DNA from: Clostridium beijerinckii
GTDB lineage: Bacteria; Bacillota; Clostridia; Clostridiales; Clostridiaceae
Length of the DNA: 64,000 nt
Assembly (NCBI GenBank): GCA_003129525.1
Contig: CP029329.1
Span: 715,501 to 779,500, forward strand
Reading direction: 5' to 3'
The position numbers and the translations under genes were made by a program. Below the pieces are notes generated by a model. It was given only the letters and a program-made list of their open reading frames with translations, was not told the origin of the DNA and ran no database searches. Of the stretch, positions 21,381-30,266 are shown one piece after another (the stretch's first letter is position 1; the number at the start of each line of letters is the position of its first letter).

Positions 21381-21399
21381 AGATGGCTAAGCCATCTTA
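21381..21399 (-). terminator. Hairpin after the MinJ-like gene
   Basis: AAGATGG / CCATCTT with a 5-nt loop, 21 bp downstream of the MinJ-like stop codon on the minus strand. The following minus-strand bases are TTTTTCTTTAAT, a fair T-run. Confidence 0.65.
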
Positions 21400-21419
21400 T
21401 ATAAATTTTCAATTATCAA

Positions 21420-22790
21420 TTATAATTTCTTATCATTATCTTCTTCATCTTGATTAATTTTATTCTCATTAATTCCGTCTTGTTCTGATTTATAGCTTTT
21501 TTTCTGTTCTGAATTTTTAAATTTGCTAAAAACACTTTTAAAACTGCTATCATCAACTGGTATAATATCTTCTTTTTTTACCTTTCTAGGTACCAATAAT
21601 ACTCCAAGTCTAGTATTTTTATTATGTCTAAATTCAATATCTCTTATAATCCCTTTTGAATCTTTAATCTTCAAAATTGCATTATACCAGTTCGCTTTTA
21701 AAATGGCATAACTCTCTGCTTCTGAATTAATATTTTTATTATTTATCGATAGAATTTTATTTCCAACACCAATACCAAATTTTCTAACTTGTGAATCAGT
21801 TGAAATTTCTAAAATTGTTAATCCTTCTTCATCGCTTACAAATTTAGGTTTTCTCTTTTCTTCACTTTTTGTTTGATTATTTAACATAAATTCATGAGCA
21901 AATGGTGTGAAAATTACAACTACTATTTCACCCCAAATTCCAAATCTAGTAATTTGAGCTGCAATAATTAAAATAATTCCATAAATTAATATATGCCATC
22001 CTGATGATATTGCCTTTTCTCTTTTACTTCTTGTAAAAGTGATTGATGAATATCCTAGAATTGTATAAAATGGTAACATTGAAATTATACTACTTGTTAT
22101 TAAACTAAGTCCTGAAGATGATTTAATTAATGGCCACCAATCTGGATTTTGTATAGATTCTGTCATATAATTTAGTGATGAATCATTCATAGTTATTCCA
22201 ATCATTATCGCTACAGGTAATGCCCAATACCTCTTTAATGCATATCCGCCTATAATTTTCCCATCCTTATTTGCGAATACAGGAACTGCACCTCTATCAC
22301 CATCAATCATTACTAATATACCCTCAATAATATGAAAAACACCAATAAAAATTATTAAATATAGTATGTCAATATTAAATATTATATTATTTGAAAACCC
22401 TGGTACAAATTTACTTAATAATTTAATTATAATACTTATAACTCCTAAAATAGCTCCCGAATAGGAAAAACATATTAATCTTGGTTTTATAAACATTAAT
22501 AATATAGATATAATAAACAAATATTCAATTCCTGAATTTCTATTAAACACTACACCTAAACTCGTAAGAATTAAGCTCCCTATACTTCCGCCCATAATCC
22601 CTAAAACAAGTTGAGATAGTGTAAGTTCAATAGATGAATTTACACTACCTCCTAAAATCATTTTTTGCATAGATACTGTCTTTCTATTTTTCAAATGTAA
22701 CATTATCATTAAAGTAATTAATAGAAATACTAATGGGGGAGCTATTATTGCACCTGCAACATTCCTTAATGTATATATTAATAAACTCAT
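21420..22790 (-). CDS. Polytopic membrane protein with C-terminal PDZ domain, MinJ-like
   Basis: 456 residues: about ten membrane segments over residues 1-300, then a PDZ domain (about 315-385: GLTILEISTDSQVRKFGIGV and NKILSINNKNINSE), then an acidic/lysine-rich tail. In Bacillus the gene order is uvrB, minJ, ctpB, ftsX, ftsE; MinJ is a multi-pass protein with a C-terminal PDZ domain that links DivIVA to MinD. Topology, domain order and position all match, so MinJ-like is the best call, although the topology is longer than in Bacillus (397 residues). It is 11 bp downstream of the CtpB-like gene. Confidence 0.65.
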   Translation of the reverse strand: MSLLIYTLRNVAGAIIAPPLVFLLITLMIMLHLKNRKTVSMQKMILGGSVNSSIELTLSQLVLGIMGGSIGSLILTSLGVVFNRNSGIEYLFIISILLMFIKPRLICFSYSGAILGVISIIIKLLSKFVPGFSNNIIFNIDILYLIIFIGVFHIIEGILVMIDGDRGAVPVFANKDGKIIGGYALKRYWALPVAIMIGITMNDSSLNYMTESIQNPDWWPLIKSSSGLSLITSSIISMLPFYTILGYSSITFTRSKREKAISSGWHILIYGIILIIAAQITRFGIWGEIVVVIFTPFAHEFMLNNQTKSEEKRKPKFVSDEEGLTILEISTDSQVRKFGIGVGNKILSINNKNINSEAESYAILKANWYNAILKIKDSKGIIRDIEFRHNKNTRLGVLLVPRKVKKEDIIPVDDSSFKSVFSKFKNSEQKKSYKSEQDGINENKINQDEEDNDKKL

Positions 22791-22801
22791 TCTATTTCCC
22801 C

Positions 22802-24067
22802 CTACTGTATCTTTTCCTCTATTTTTTGTATTGCTGTTTTCAATTGTTCATCTGTATTCTTATCATATCCATTTTCATCTATTCCTACTTGTGTTGTAAC
22901 TTTAACATCTGGAATTATTCCTTTTTTATGGATGTTCTCTCCATTTGGTGTGTAATATTTAGAAATAGTTACTTTAAGACCACCAATCCCATTATCAAAT
23001 TTAATTGATTGTTGAACTATTCCCTTTCCAAAAGTAGTTTGACCTATAGTTGTTGCTATACCATAATCTCGTAAAGCTCCTGTAACAACTTCTGAAGCAC
23101 TGGCACTATTTCCATTAACTAATACAACTAAAGGAATGCCTTCGGCTATTCCACCAAGTGATAATGATTCATTTCTATTATCATACTTGTCAATTGTGTA
23201 AGTTATTATTTTATCCTTTTGTATAAACTGAGAAGCAACTCCTACGGCTTCTGTTAATAATCCACCCGGGTTTTCTCTCAAATCCAAGATTGTTCCTTTC
23301 ATGCCTTGATTTTTCAATTCTTCGATGGTTGCTTTAAAATCTTCTGTTGTATTTTCATTCATAAAAGTTTTTATTCGGATGTATCCTACGGATGAATTGA
23401 GCATAGCACCTTCTACAGATTTAATTTTTACCTCTTCGCGTACTACCTTAACATCAAATTCATCATTCTCAGCTCTTTTAATAGTTAACTTTATTTCTGA
23501 GTCATTAGCTTCTGCAATCATAGATACTGCTTTTTCTAGTTCATCCCCAGATATATCTACATCATTTATCTTTTCTATTATATCATTTTCTACCAATCCA
23601 GCTTTCTCGGCAGGTGAACCTTTCATCGTAGATACAATTGTCACTTTATTATCTTTAGGAATTATAGTAACACCTATCCCCATAATACTACCATTACTTT
23701 GTTTCATTAAATTATCAAATTCCTTTGCATTCATAAACACAGTATATTGATCATTTAACGAATTAGTCATTCCCTTGATAGCACCTTCCAAAAGAGTATT
23801 ATCATCAATTTCACCGTCAAACTTTTCAATTAGTTTATCTCTAACTATAAAAAGTGCTGAATATTTACTCTTATCATTAATTTGTTCTGCAGTAGTTTTA
23901 ACTTGTGATGATGTTTTCACTAAAAAAATACCTTTAGTTGCCATATAATTTCCACCTATGAAAGATACACAACTAATAATTATTATAAAACAAATCAATG
24001 GTATTATTAAAATTCTTTTTCTTTTTTGTTTATTATTCCCAAACATATATTTCTTTGATTTCTTCAC
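22802..24067 (-). CDS. C-terminal processing peptidase (S41), CtpB-like
   Basis: 421 residues. An N-terminal membrane helix (about 20-40) anchors a PDZ domain (GSPAEKAGLVENDIIEKIND) and an S41 protease domain. The catalytic serine is in NGNSASASEVV and the lysine in TTFGKGIVQQS. CtpB in Bacillus cleaves SpoIVFA in the intermembrane space during sporulation and so triggers sigma-K. The start is GTG at 24065-24067 after AAGGAAG; no better ATG was found upstream. The MinJ-like gene follows within 11 bp. Confidence 0.88.
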   Translation of the reverse strand: MKKSKKYMFGNNKQKRKRILIIPLICFIIIISCVSFIGGNYMATKGIFLVKTSSQVKTTAEQINDKSKYSALFIVRDKLIEKFDGEIDDNTLLEGAIKGMTNSLNDQYTVFMNAKEFDNLMKQSNGSIMGIGVTIIPKDNKVTIVSTMKGSPAEKAGLVENDIIEKINDVDISGDELEKAVSMIAEANDSEIKLTIKRAENDEFDVKVVREEVKIKSVEGAMLNSSVGYIRIKTFMNENTTEDFKATIEELKNQGMKGTILDLRENPGGLLTEAVGVASQFIQKDKIITYTIDKYDNRNESLSLGGIAEGIPLVVLVNGNSASASEVVTGALRDYGIATTIGQTTFGKGIVQQSIKFDNGIGGLKVTISKYYTPNGENIHKKGIIPDVKVTTQVGIDENGYDKNTDEQLKTAIQKIEEKIQ

Positions 24068-24148
24068 CTATAAAGACTTCCTTTCACATGTATTATACAT
24101 ATAACCCCAATAATACCTTTATAAACTTAGTCTTAGACACATGAAATA

Positions 24149-24204
24149 AAATAGCAGACCAAAAATGCGTAAACTAAGTAATCATACTGGTCTGTTATTT
24201 TTTT
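24149..24204. terminator. Bidirectional-type terminator between ctpB and ftsX
   Basis: AAATAGCAGACC pairs with GGTCTGTTATTT around a long AT-rich loop, followed on the plus strand by a run of seven T. It lies between ftsX (ends 24437) and the CtpB-like gene, so on the minus strand it would end the ftsEX transcript, with weaker T-content. Confidence 0.5.
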
Positions 24205-24290
24205 GAATGTGCCTTTGCAGGATTCTTATATAGGCTTCTCTTAAAGATTCCTTGGTGTTAGATTTAATTTTTCTTTATTCTCATCACATT

Positions 24291-24415
24291 TATCTGATAT
24301 CTAGTCGTTCTAAAGTTCTCATCCTTCGGATTATAACTAAGAACGTCACGACCCTAGATTAGTTCAACTAGATTTAGTTGGAATATAAAATTCCAACTAA
24401 AAAGTTTCACTTTAT
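24291..24415 (+). repeat. Structured intergenic repeat, copy A
   Basis: Member of a dispersed structured family. It opens with ATCTGATATCTAG, has an outer stem GTTCT/AGAAC enclosing an ATCC-TTC-GGAT hairpin, then AGATTAGTTCAACTA, a hairpin AGTTGGAAT-ATAAA-ATTCCAACT, and ends AAGTTTCACTTTAT. Copies B (26022) and C (60621) have the same layout with different but complementary arms. It lies just after the ftsX stop, in antisense orientation to ftsX. Confidence 0.7.
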
Positions 24416-24436
24416 GTTTATACTAATTTGCAAAAA

Positions 24437-25327
24437 TTATACTACTAAAAATTTTCTTAATGCAATTATACTGGCAACTCCACCAACTACAATTCCACCA
24501 AACATAAATTGCCATGATAGTGTTGTTAAAATATAAGCTGATGGCACAAGACTTATGAATACTAGTTGTGAAGCAATCCATTTTACTAATCCATTATATG
24601 CAAGGAATAATGCTCCACATGCAAAAGTTGCTCCAATTAATCCTATTACCATACCTTCTATCACAAATGGCCATCTAATAAACCAATCAGTAGCCCCTAC
24701 AAATTTCATAATCCCAACTTCTCTTCGTCTTGAAAATACAGTTAGTTTTGTTGTATTCATTATTAAAAATATTGAAACGCCCACTAATATTATAAATAGT
24801 CCAAATCCAACTACCTTTACACCATTTACAATTCCTATAATTTTATCAACTAGTTCTTGTTGTTCTCCAATAGTTTCGATACCTTCAAAATCTTTTATCG
24901 CTTTACTTATGTCAGATGTGTATTCTGGCGACTCTAATTTTACTGTAAATGATGCTGAAAAAGGATTATTTTGTAATGTATATCCTTTTAGTAATCCTTC
25001 ATTTTCATTTGTAGTTTTTTGAAAGTTCTTATATTCCTCTTCTTTTGATTGATATACTATATCTTTAACCCCATCAATTTCTCTTAATTTTATCTCAATT
25101 TCTCTTTGATCAATAAGCTTTATATCATCTTTAAGAAAAATTTTAAGTTCGACTTTATCTTGAACGTTAGTAATTCCTTTGTTTATATTAGTAGCAACCA
25201 ACATAAATATTCCTAGAACAAAAAAAGTTATAAGAACAGTAATTACTGAAGCAAAACTAATAGTTCTATTTCTTTTTAAACTTGTAAATGCATCTTTAAT
25301 AAAATGTGTAATAGTATTAATTTTCAT
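24437..25327 (-). CDS. ftsX: Cell-division permease FtsX
   Basis: 296 residues: one membrane helix after a basic start (FTSLKRNRTISFASVITVL), an extracellular domain of about 130 residues, then three more helices with FSRRREVGIMKFVGATDWFIR, the FtsX hallmark. FtsEX couples cytosolic ATP hydrolysis to extracellular peptidoglycan hydrolases; in Bacillus it activates CwlO and enters the sporulation programme. The ATG at 25327 is inside the end of ftsE (11-bp overlap) and is served by a GAGGT site there. Confidence 0.93.
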   Translation of the reverse strand: MKINTITHFIKDAFTSLKRNRTISFASVITVLITFFVLGIFMLVATNINKGITNVQDKVELKIFLKDDIKLIDQREIEIKLREIDGVKDIVYQSKEEEYKNFQKTTNENEGLLKGYTLQNNPFSASFTVKLESPEYTSDISKAIKDFEGIETIGEQQELVDKIIGIVNGVKVVGFGLFIILVGVSIFLIMNTTKLTVFSRRREVGIMKFVGATDWFIRWPFVIEGMVIGLIGATFACGALFLAYNGLVKWIASQLVFISLVPSAYILTTLSWQFMFGGIVVGGVASIIALRKFLVV

Positions 25328-26003
25328 CTTCGTACTTACCTCTTTTCTCGTCTCTAACAATTTCTCCTTTTTCGATAGCTATAACTCTTTTTTTCATGTA
25401 ATCAACAATTTCCTTAGCATGAGTAGCCATTAAAATAGTAGTTCCCGCTTTATTTATATCATCAAGTAATGACATTATTTCTCTAGCTGTATCAGGATCT
25501 AAGTTACCAGTAGGTTCATCAGCAATTAAAACAGCTGGATTATTAACTAATGCTCTTGCTAGCGAAACTCTTTGTTGTTCTCCTCCTGATAATTCATTTG
25601 GGAACATTTTATATTTATGAGATAAACCAACTAAAGACAATACCATTGGAACTCTTCTTCTAATATCTTTTGGTGATGCTTCTACAACTCTCATTGCAAA
25701 TGCAACATTTTCATATATATTAAGGTTTGGTATCAATCTAAAGTCTTGGAACACCATTCCTATCTTTCTTCTGTAATAAGGTACTTGCTTTCTAGTAATA
25801 ATCGTCAAATCTTTATCTGTAACTGTTATCTTACCGTTAGTGGGTTCAATTTCTTTTAAAATCATTTTTATGAATGTAGATTTACCAGATCCACTTGGTC
25901 CTACTAGAAATACAAATTCTCCTGATTCTATTTTAACGTTAATGTCTGACAAGGCTTTTACATTATTATCATAAATTTTAGATACTCCTCTAAATTCGAT
26001 CAT
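25317..26003 (-). CDS. ftsE: Cell-division ATP-binding protein FtsE
   Basis: 228 residues. ABC ATPase: Walker A GPSGSGKST near residue 36, Q-loop VFQDFRLIPN, signature ELSGGEQQR, Walker B VLIADEPTGNLD and the H-loop ATHAKEIV. It partners FtsX, whose gene overlaps it by 11 bp. The ATG at 26003 follows AAGGAGTG; the upstream in-frame extension runs through the repeat element B and has no support. The gene starts only 19 bp from that repeat, so B is part of its leader. Confidence 0.95.
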   Translation of the reverse strand: MIEFRGVSKIYDNNVKALSDINVKIESGEFVFLVGPSGSGKSTFIKMILKEIEPTNGKITVTDKDLTIITRKQVPYYRRKIGMVFQDFRLIPNLNIYENVAFAMRVVEASPKDIRRRVPMVLSLVGLSHKYKMFPNELSGGEQQRVSLARALVNNPAVLIADEPTGNLDPDTAREIMSLLDDINKAGTTILMATHAKEIVDYMKKRVIAIEKGEIVRDEKRGKYEDEN

Positions 26004-26021
26004 ACTCAAACACTCCTTCTT

Positions 26022-26145
26022 TATCTGATGTCTAGTTATTCTAATGTTATCCACCTTCAGATGATAACTAAGAACGTCACTGCATAGATTAATTCAACTA
26101 AATCCACGTGAAATGTAAAATTTCACATGAAAAGTTTCACTTTAT
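26022..26145 (+). repeat. Structured intergenic repeat, copy B
   Basis: Same layout as copy A: ATCTGATGTCTAG, a stem around GTTATC/GATAAC, AAGAACGTCAC, AGATTAATTCAACTA, hairpin CATGTGAAAT-type arms (CACGTGAAAT-GTAAA-ATTTCACATG), end AAAGTTTCACTTTAT. The final hairpin arms share almost no sequence with copy A but remain paired. It sits immediately upstream of ftsE, so A and B flank ftsEX as direct repeats. Confidence 0.7.
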
Positions 26146-26281
26146 CCATATATCCCTCAAATTAATTGAAAAACTTACAAAATTAATTATAACATAAGAA
26201 TACTTTGTAATGTTATACAATTTTATTAAATATAAATGATAAATGGGCCACATTTGATAATATGATTTTCATATACTATTT

Positions 26282-27130
26282 TTACTCTATGTCATTGAAT
26301 CCTTCCCCCAAAACTTCATGAACTTCCCCTACTGTTATAAAAGCCTCCGGATCTATCTCTTTTATAAATCTCTTCAATTTTATAAATTCGCTTCTACTTA
26401 AAACTGCATATAGTATATTATTTGATTTGCCTGTATAGGCTCCTATTCCATTTAAAAATGTACATCCACGATCTAAACTATATATTATAAACTTACTTAT
26501 TTCATCATTGTGTTTACTTATAATAAATACACTCTTGCATATATTGAATCCTTCTATAACTCTATCAACTATTATTCCAAGTAATATCACACTTAACATA
26601 GAATATAAAGCCACATCTATTCCAAAGACTAATGCACTTGCAAGAGTTATTACAAAATCAACCACTAATAATGACTTTCCTATATCTAAATGAAAGAACT
26701 TATTAAGAATTTTAGCCAATATATCAGTTCCTCCAGTTGATGCATTTTCATTAAATACAAATGCCATCCCAATTGCTGAAATTAAAGTTCCAAAAACAGT
26801 AGCCATCATTAAATCACTAGTTATTGCTATTGGATTTAAAAACTTTTCTATTACCCACAATATTATAGATAATCCTAAACTAGCATAAATTGTTTTCACC
26901 CCAAAGTTTCCATCAATAAACATAAATGCAACTAGAAATAATGCTACATTCAAGACCAATGTTATTATTCCAATTGAGAGATTAGGCATAATTGCATTTA
27001 TAACTATAGCTGCTCCCGTTACTCCCCCTGCTGCAATATTATTAGGTGCAAAAAAATATTCTACTGATAGTGCAACTAAAATTATCCCTAATGTTATTAT
27101 TATATATTCCTTAAATTTCGTTGTTTTCAT
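26282..27130 (-). CDS. YitT family membrane protein (DUF2179)
   Basis: 282 residues with about five or six membrane segments (FAPNNIAAGGVTGAAIVINA and NENASTGGTDILAKILNKFF are family motifs) and a C-terminal DUF2179 cytosolic domain (about 210-282, ending in ITVGEVHEVLGEGF). The family is widespread in Firmicutes and its transport role, if any, is not established. GGGGG precedes the ATG. It follows the ftsE leader on the same strand after 136 bp, probably as a separate unit. Confidence 0.85.
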   Translation of the reverse strand: MKTTKFKEYIIITLGIILVALSVEYFFAPNNIAAGGVTGAAIVINAIMPNLSIGIITLVLNVALFLVAFMFIDGNFGVKTIYASLGLSIILWVIEKFLNPIAITSDLMMATVFGTLISAIGMAFVFNENASTGGTDILAKILNKFFHLDIGKSLLVVDFVITLASALVFGIDVALYSMLSVILLGIIVDRVIEGFNICKSVFIISKHNDEISKFIIYSLDRGCTFLNGIGAYTGKSNNILYAVLSRSEFIKLKRFIKEIDPEAFITVGEVHEVLGEGFNDIE

Positions 27131-27171
27131 TTTATATTCCCCCTTTTTAATTCTTATTCATATAGAACTTC

Positions 27172-27410
27172 TTTAAGGAAACTCTACTTACAGACCTTCG
27201 CTGAGTACTCACAGAGTAAGCGACCATCATCAAATCACAGATTCGTGATGTCTGCTTAACTGATTCACTCCAAATCATTATTTTAGGAAGGGGCTGTTGC
27301 ATAATTAATATGAAATAGCAGATCTTTTATACAAATACCTTTAATAAACAGCCGTTTTGCATCAGCCCCTAAGCTCGAGCAACCAAATATAAAATTTGGA
27401 CATTCACTTT
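27172..27410 (+). repeat. Structured gene-free region with branched stems
   Basis: Within the 509-bp gap upstream of yitT. It starts with AAGGAAACTCTAC, a string shared with copy E at 55145. A closing stem CAGAC/GTCTG (27191-27254) encloses TCGCT/AGCGA and ATCAC/GTGAT hairpins, a three-way junction. Then GGGGCTG (27290) can pair with CAGCCCC (27363-27369) or, as GGCTGTT, with AACAGCC (27347-27353). It ends with GCTCGAGCAACCAAAT-ATAAA-ATTTGG and TTCACTTTT, boxes shared with copies at 40.5 and 49.9 kb. Confidence 0.55.
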
Positions 27411-27524
27411 TAGGATTCTCATCTATCTACTTATAGTTTTCCTTGTTTACTTTTGATTATTCAAGAATAGGAACAACGAGTAATCAATCTTCTTTCAATT
27501 TCTATTTTCCTATATATGAATAAA

Positions 27525-27573
27525 AAAATACAGGATATTTTGCTATTTCATAAGCTTTATATCCTGTATTTTT
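27525..27573 (-). terminator. Terminator after the split transketolase
   Basis: AAAATACAGGATAT pairs with ATATCCTGTATTTT; T-rich on both flanks. It lies 67 bp downstream of the transketolase C-terminal gene on the minus strand. Confidence 0.75.
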
Positions 27574-27639
27574 AATATACTATATTTTATTATCTTTAAT
27601 CTTGAATTATTTCACTTGTTACATAAATTTAAGATTAAA

Positions 27640-28584
27640 TTATTTCTTTAATGAAATAGCCTTTTTGCTATACTCTACTATGGCTTCTGTTGTTAAACCA
27701 TAAGTCTTCAATAACTCATTAGGTTTACCACTTTCACCAAAAGTATCTTTTATTCCAACTTTTAATACTGGAACTGGACATTCTTCTGTTACAACTTCAG
27801 CAACTGCAGAACCTAACCCGCCAATCACACTATGCTCTTCCGCTGTAACTATTACTCCAGTTTCTTTGGCTGCTTTAATTAATAACTCTTTATCAATTGG
27901 CTTTATTGTATGTATATTTATTACTCTTGCATTAATTCCTTCTTTAGCTAATTCATCTTTAGCCTCTAAAGCTAATTCAACCATCATTCCTGTTGCTACT
28001 ATAGTAATATCATTACCTTGTGTTAATGTTACACCTTTTCCAATTTCAAATCTATAGTTTTCTGAATTATTTATAACACTAACTGGTAATCTTCCTAATC
28101 TTACATAACAAGGACCATTATATTTTGCTACTGCGAGTATTGCTGCTTCTGTTTCTACAGCATCTGCTGGATTAATTACTATCATGTTTGGAATACTTCT
28201 CATCAATGATATATCTTCAATCGATTGATGAGTAGCTCCATCTTCTCCAACTGTTAATCCTGCATGCGTTGCACAAACCTTAACATTTAGCTTTGGGTAA
28301 CATATTGAATTTCTAATTTGTTCAAAAGCTCTTCCAGCTGCAAACATTGCAAAAGTACTAGCAAACGGAATCTTTCCACAAGTTGAAAGACCTGCTGCAA
28401 CTCCCATCATATTAGCTTCAGCTATTCCCATATTTATAAATCTTTCAGGAGCTACGGCTTTAAAATCTGCTGTTTTTGTTGATTTAGATAAATCTGCATC
28501 AAGAACTACAACATTTTCATTTAAAGTTGAAAGTTTTGCTAAAGCTTTACCATAAGCTTCTCTAGTTGCTATTTTATTTGCCAT
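27640..28584 (-). CDS. Transketolase, C-terminal subunit
   Basis: 314 residues, the pyrimidine-binding and C-terminal domains of a two-gene transketolase. Motifs: DADLSKSTKT, ERFINMGIAEANMMGVAAGL with the catalytic glutamate that activates thiamine diphosphate, GEDGATHQSIEDISLMR, and TAEEHSVIGGLGSAV. It moves two-carbon units in the non-oxidative pentose phosphate pathway. Its ATG overlaps the stop of the N-terminal subunit gene (TAATG), so the halves are made in stoichiometric amounts. Confidence 0.92.
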   Translation of the reverse strand: MANKIATREAYGKALAKLSTLNENVVVLDADLSKSTKTADFKAVAPERFINMGIAEANMMGVAAGLSTCGKIPFASTFAMFAAGRAFEQIRNSICYPKLNVKVCATHAGLTVGEDGATHQSIEDISLMRSIPNMIVINPADAVETEAAILAVAKYNGPCYVRLGRLPVSVINNSENYRFEIGKGVTLTQGNDITIVATGMMVELALEAKDELAKEGINARVINIHTIKPIDKELLIKAAKETGVIVTAEEHSVIGGLGSAVAEVVTEECPVPVLKVGIKDTFGESGKPNELLKTYGLTTEAIVEYSKKAISLKK

Positions 28585-29405
28585 TAGTTTTTCCCTCCAA
28601 TTTCTTTTAATGCTTGCTCACATTGCTCTTTACTTGGAGCTGTTCCATGCCATTCTGCTTTATTTTCCATAAATGAAACGCCCTTACCTTTTATTGTGTT
28701 ACATATAACAGCAGTTGGTTTTCCTTTAAATTCCTTTGCCTTTGCAATTGCATTTATAATTTCATCATAATCATGACCATTAATCTTTAAAACATTCCAT
28801 CCAAAAGCTTCAAATTTTTTATCTATAGGACCTGGATTCATTACGTTCTCTATGTTTCCATCTATTTGTAATCCATTATTATCTATAAATGCAGTTAAAT
28901 TATCTAATTTATAGTGAGCTGCTGACATTGATGCTTCCCAAACTTGACCTTCTTCAAGCTCTCCATCGCCCAAGATTGTATATACTCTATAATCCTTCTT
29001 ATCAAGCTTTCCTGCTATTGCCATTCCTACAGCTGCAGAAATTCCTTGCCCAAGTGAACCTGTAGACATATCAATTCCTGGTAGATCATTCATATTAGGA
29101 TGACCTTGTAATCTTGATCCAGTTTGTCTTAATGTTTTTAATTCTTCTACTTCAAAGTATCCTTTTCTAGCTAAAGCGCTATATAAGGCTGGTGCTGCAT
29201 GCCCCTTTGATAAAACAAATCTATCTCTATTAGGATCATTTAATTTAGATGTATCTATATTCATTTCTTTAAAGAATAATACTGCCATAATATCAGTTAT
29301 TGATAAAGACCCTCCTGGATGACCCGATGCTGATTCTGTAAGCATAGATACTATATCTTTTCTCATTAGCTTTGAAACTTCTTCAAGTTTGTATTCATTA
29401 TTCAT
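28584..29405 (-). CDS. Transketolase, N-terminal (thiamine diphosphate-binding) subunit
   Basis: 273 residues. Motifs: SASGHPGGSLSITDI, SKGHAAPALYSAL, GSLGQGISAAVGMA, and GDGELEEGQVWEA, the thiamine diphosphate/magnesium site, followed by DNNGLQIDG. It complements the downstream C-terminal subunit to form a complete enzyme; single-chain transketolases are about 650 residues, close to the sum of the two. GGGGG lies before the ATG. The leader contains structured repeat D. Confidence 0.93.
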   Translation of the reverse strand: MNNEYKLEEVSKLMRKDIVSMLTESASGHPGGSLSITDIMAVLFFKEMNIDTSKLNDPNRDRFVLSKGHAAPALYSALARKGYFEVEELKTLRQTGSRLQGHPNMNDLPGIDMSTGSLGQGISAAVGMAIAGKLDKKDYRVYTILGDGELEEGQVWEASMSAAHYKLDNLTAFIDNNGLQIDGNIENVMNPGPIDKKFEAFGWNVLKINGHDYDEIINAIAKAKEFKGKPTAVICNTIKGKGVSFMENKAEWHGTAPSKEQCEQALKEIGGKN

Positions 29406-29440
29406 TATAGAACCCCCTATTATTAATTGATTTATTGATT

Positions 29441-29630
29441 CATCCGATATCTAGCATCCGTAAACTTCCTCTTCTTTAAAGTTCGATATAACGGCTGCAC
29501 GCTCCTGGACATTGTGCCCCTTGTGGGCACATTGTGACCCTTGTGGTTATAAGTTCTTCTAAGCCTCAGTTAAAAGAGAAAATTATATTTTTATTAAGAT
29601 AATATATCTGAAGCTAAGAATCATTTTATA
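29441..29630 (+). repeat. Structured intergenic repeat, copy D
   Basis: Starts CGATATCTAGCATCCGT, pairs with ACGGCTGC like copy C, has an AACTT/AAGTT inner stem, then a GTGCCC-CTTGT-GGGCAC hairpin and CACATTGTGACCC as in copy E, TTATAAGTTCTTCTAA, and ends CTGAAGCTAAGAATCATTTTATA. It combines the 5' module of copies A-C with the 3' module of copy E. It lies in the 497-bp gap upstream of the transketolase genes, antisense to them. Confidence 0.65.
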
Positions 29631-29750
29631 GTATGTTTCATTTTTAACATATTTATTCTAACACAGAAGATATTATTTGTATACTACATTTGTTAATGTG
29701 ATATACTTTTGTCGTTTTATTTCATATATAAAGTGATTAATACTTTAAAA

Positions 29751-29787
29751 AGGGTAGTATAAATATTATTTTATTTATACTACCCCT
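29751..29787. terminator. Terminator between mazF and transketolase genes
   Basis: AGGGTAGTATAAATA pairs with TATTTATACTACCCCT (one bulged C), flanked by A- and T-rich sequence. It would end the minus-strand mazEF transcript. Confidence 0.7.
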
Positions 29788-29902
29788 TAATTATTATAGA
29801 TACTTAACTTATGAATTACTCTTATATTCTAAGTGCATACCCCTTATTTTTGGGATATACTATAAATCTAACTTCCACCTTGGGTATCTATACCTTGATT
29901 TT

Positions 29903-30256
29903 TTAATTTAAATTTAAGCTAACTGCTAATGCCTTATCAACCTTTTTCATATCGGCTTCAGTCATATGTCCAATTTTTTCTTTTAACCTTCTTTTATCTA
30001 ATGTTCTTATTTGTTCTAACAAGACAACAGAATCTCTATTTAATCCATATTCCTCTGAAGAAATCTCAACATGAATAGGTAATTTAGCTTTATTTATTTG
30101 AGATGTTATTGCTGCTACAATAACAGTAGGACTATATCTATTCCCAATATCATTTTGTATTATAATAACAGGCCTTATTCCACCCTGCTCAGATCCTATG
30201 ACTGGACTTAAATCCGCATAGAAAATTTCCCCTCTTTTTACCACAATGTTTGCCAT
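29903..30256 (-). CDS. MazF/NdoA family endoribonuclease toxin
   Basis: 117 residues. MazF-type RNase that cuts mRNA at short sites. Motifs: [31 protein letters not shown] with the catalytic arginine, and [10 protein letters not shown] with the conserved threonine. The ATG at 30256 gives the family start MANIVVKRG; it lies 10 bp after the antitoxin stop, and the GGAG site overlaps the antitoxin end at a long spacing, so coupling is likely. In-frame ATGs further upstream lie inside the antitoxin gene. In Bacillus the gene pair sits near alr and sigB genes; here it sits near nnr and acpS, as is common in clostridia. Confidence 0.93.
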   Translation of the reverse strand: MANIVVKRGEIFYADLSPVIGSEQGGIRPVIIIQNDIGNRYSPTVIVAAITSQINKAKLPIHVEISSEEYGLNRDSVVLLEQIRTLDKRRLKEKIGHMTEADMKKVDKALAVSLNLN

Positions 30257-30266
30257 TTTTAAATAA

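Noticed and set aside
25328-25360. Longer N-terminus of FtsX
   Set aside because: It lies inside ftsE and lacks a ribosome site; the ATG at 25327 has GAGGT at good spacing.
27290-27369. GGGGCTGTTGCA-like end resembling insertion-sequence termini
   Set aside because: Only about 80 bp lies between the inverted ends and there is no transposase; a hairpin is the simpler reading.
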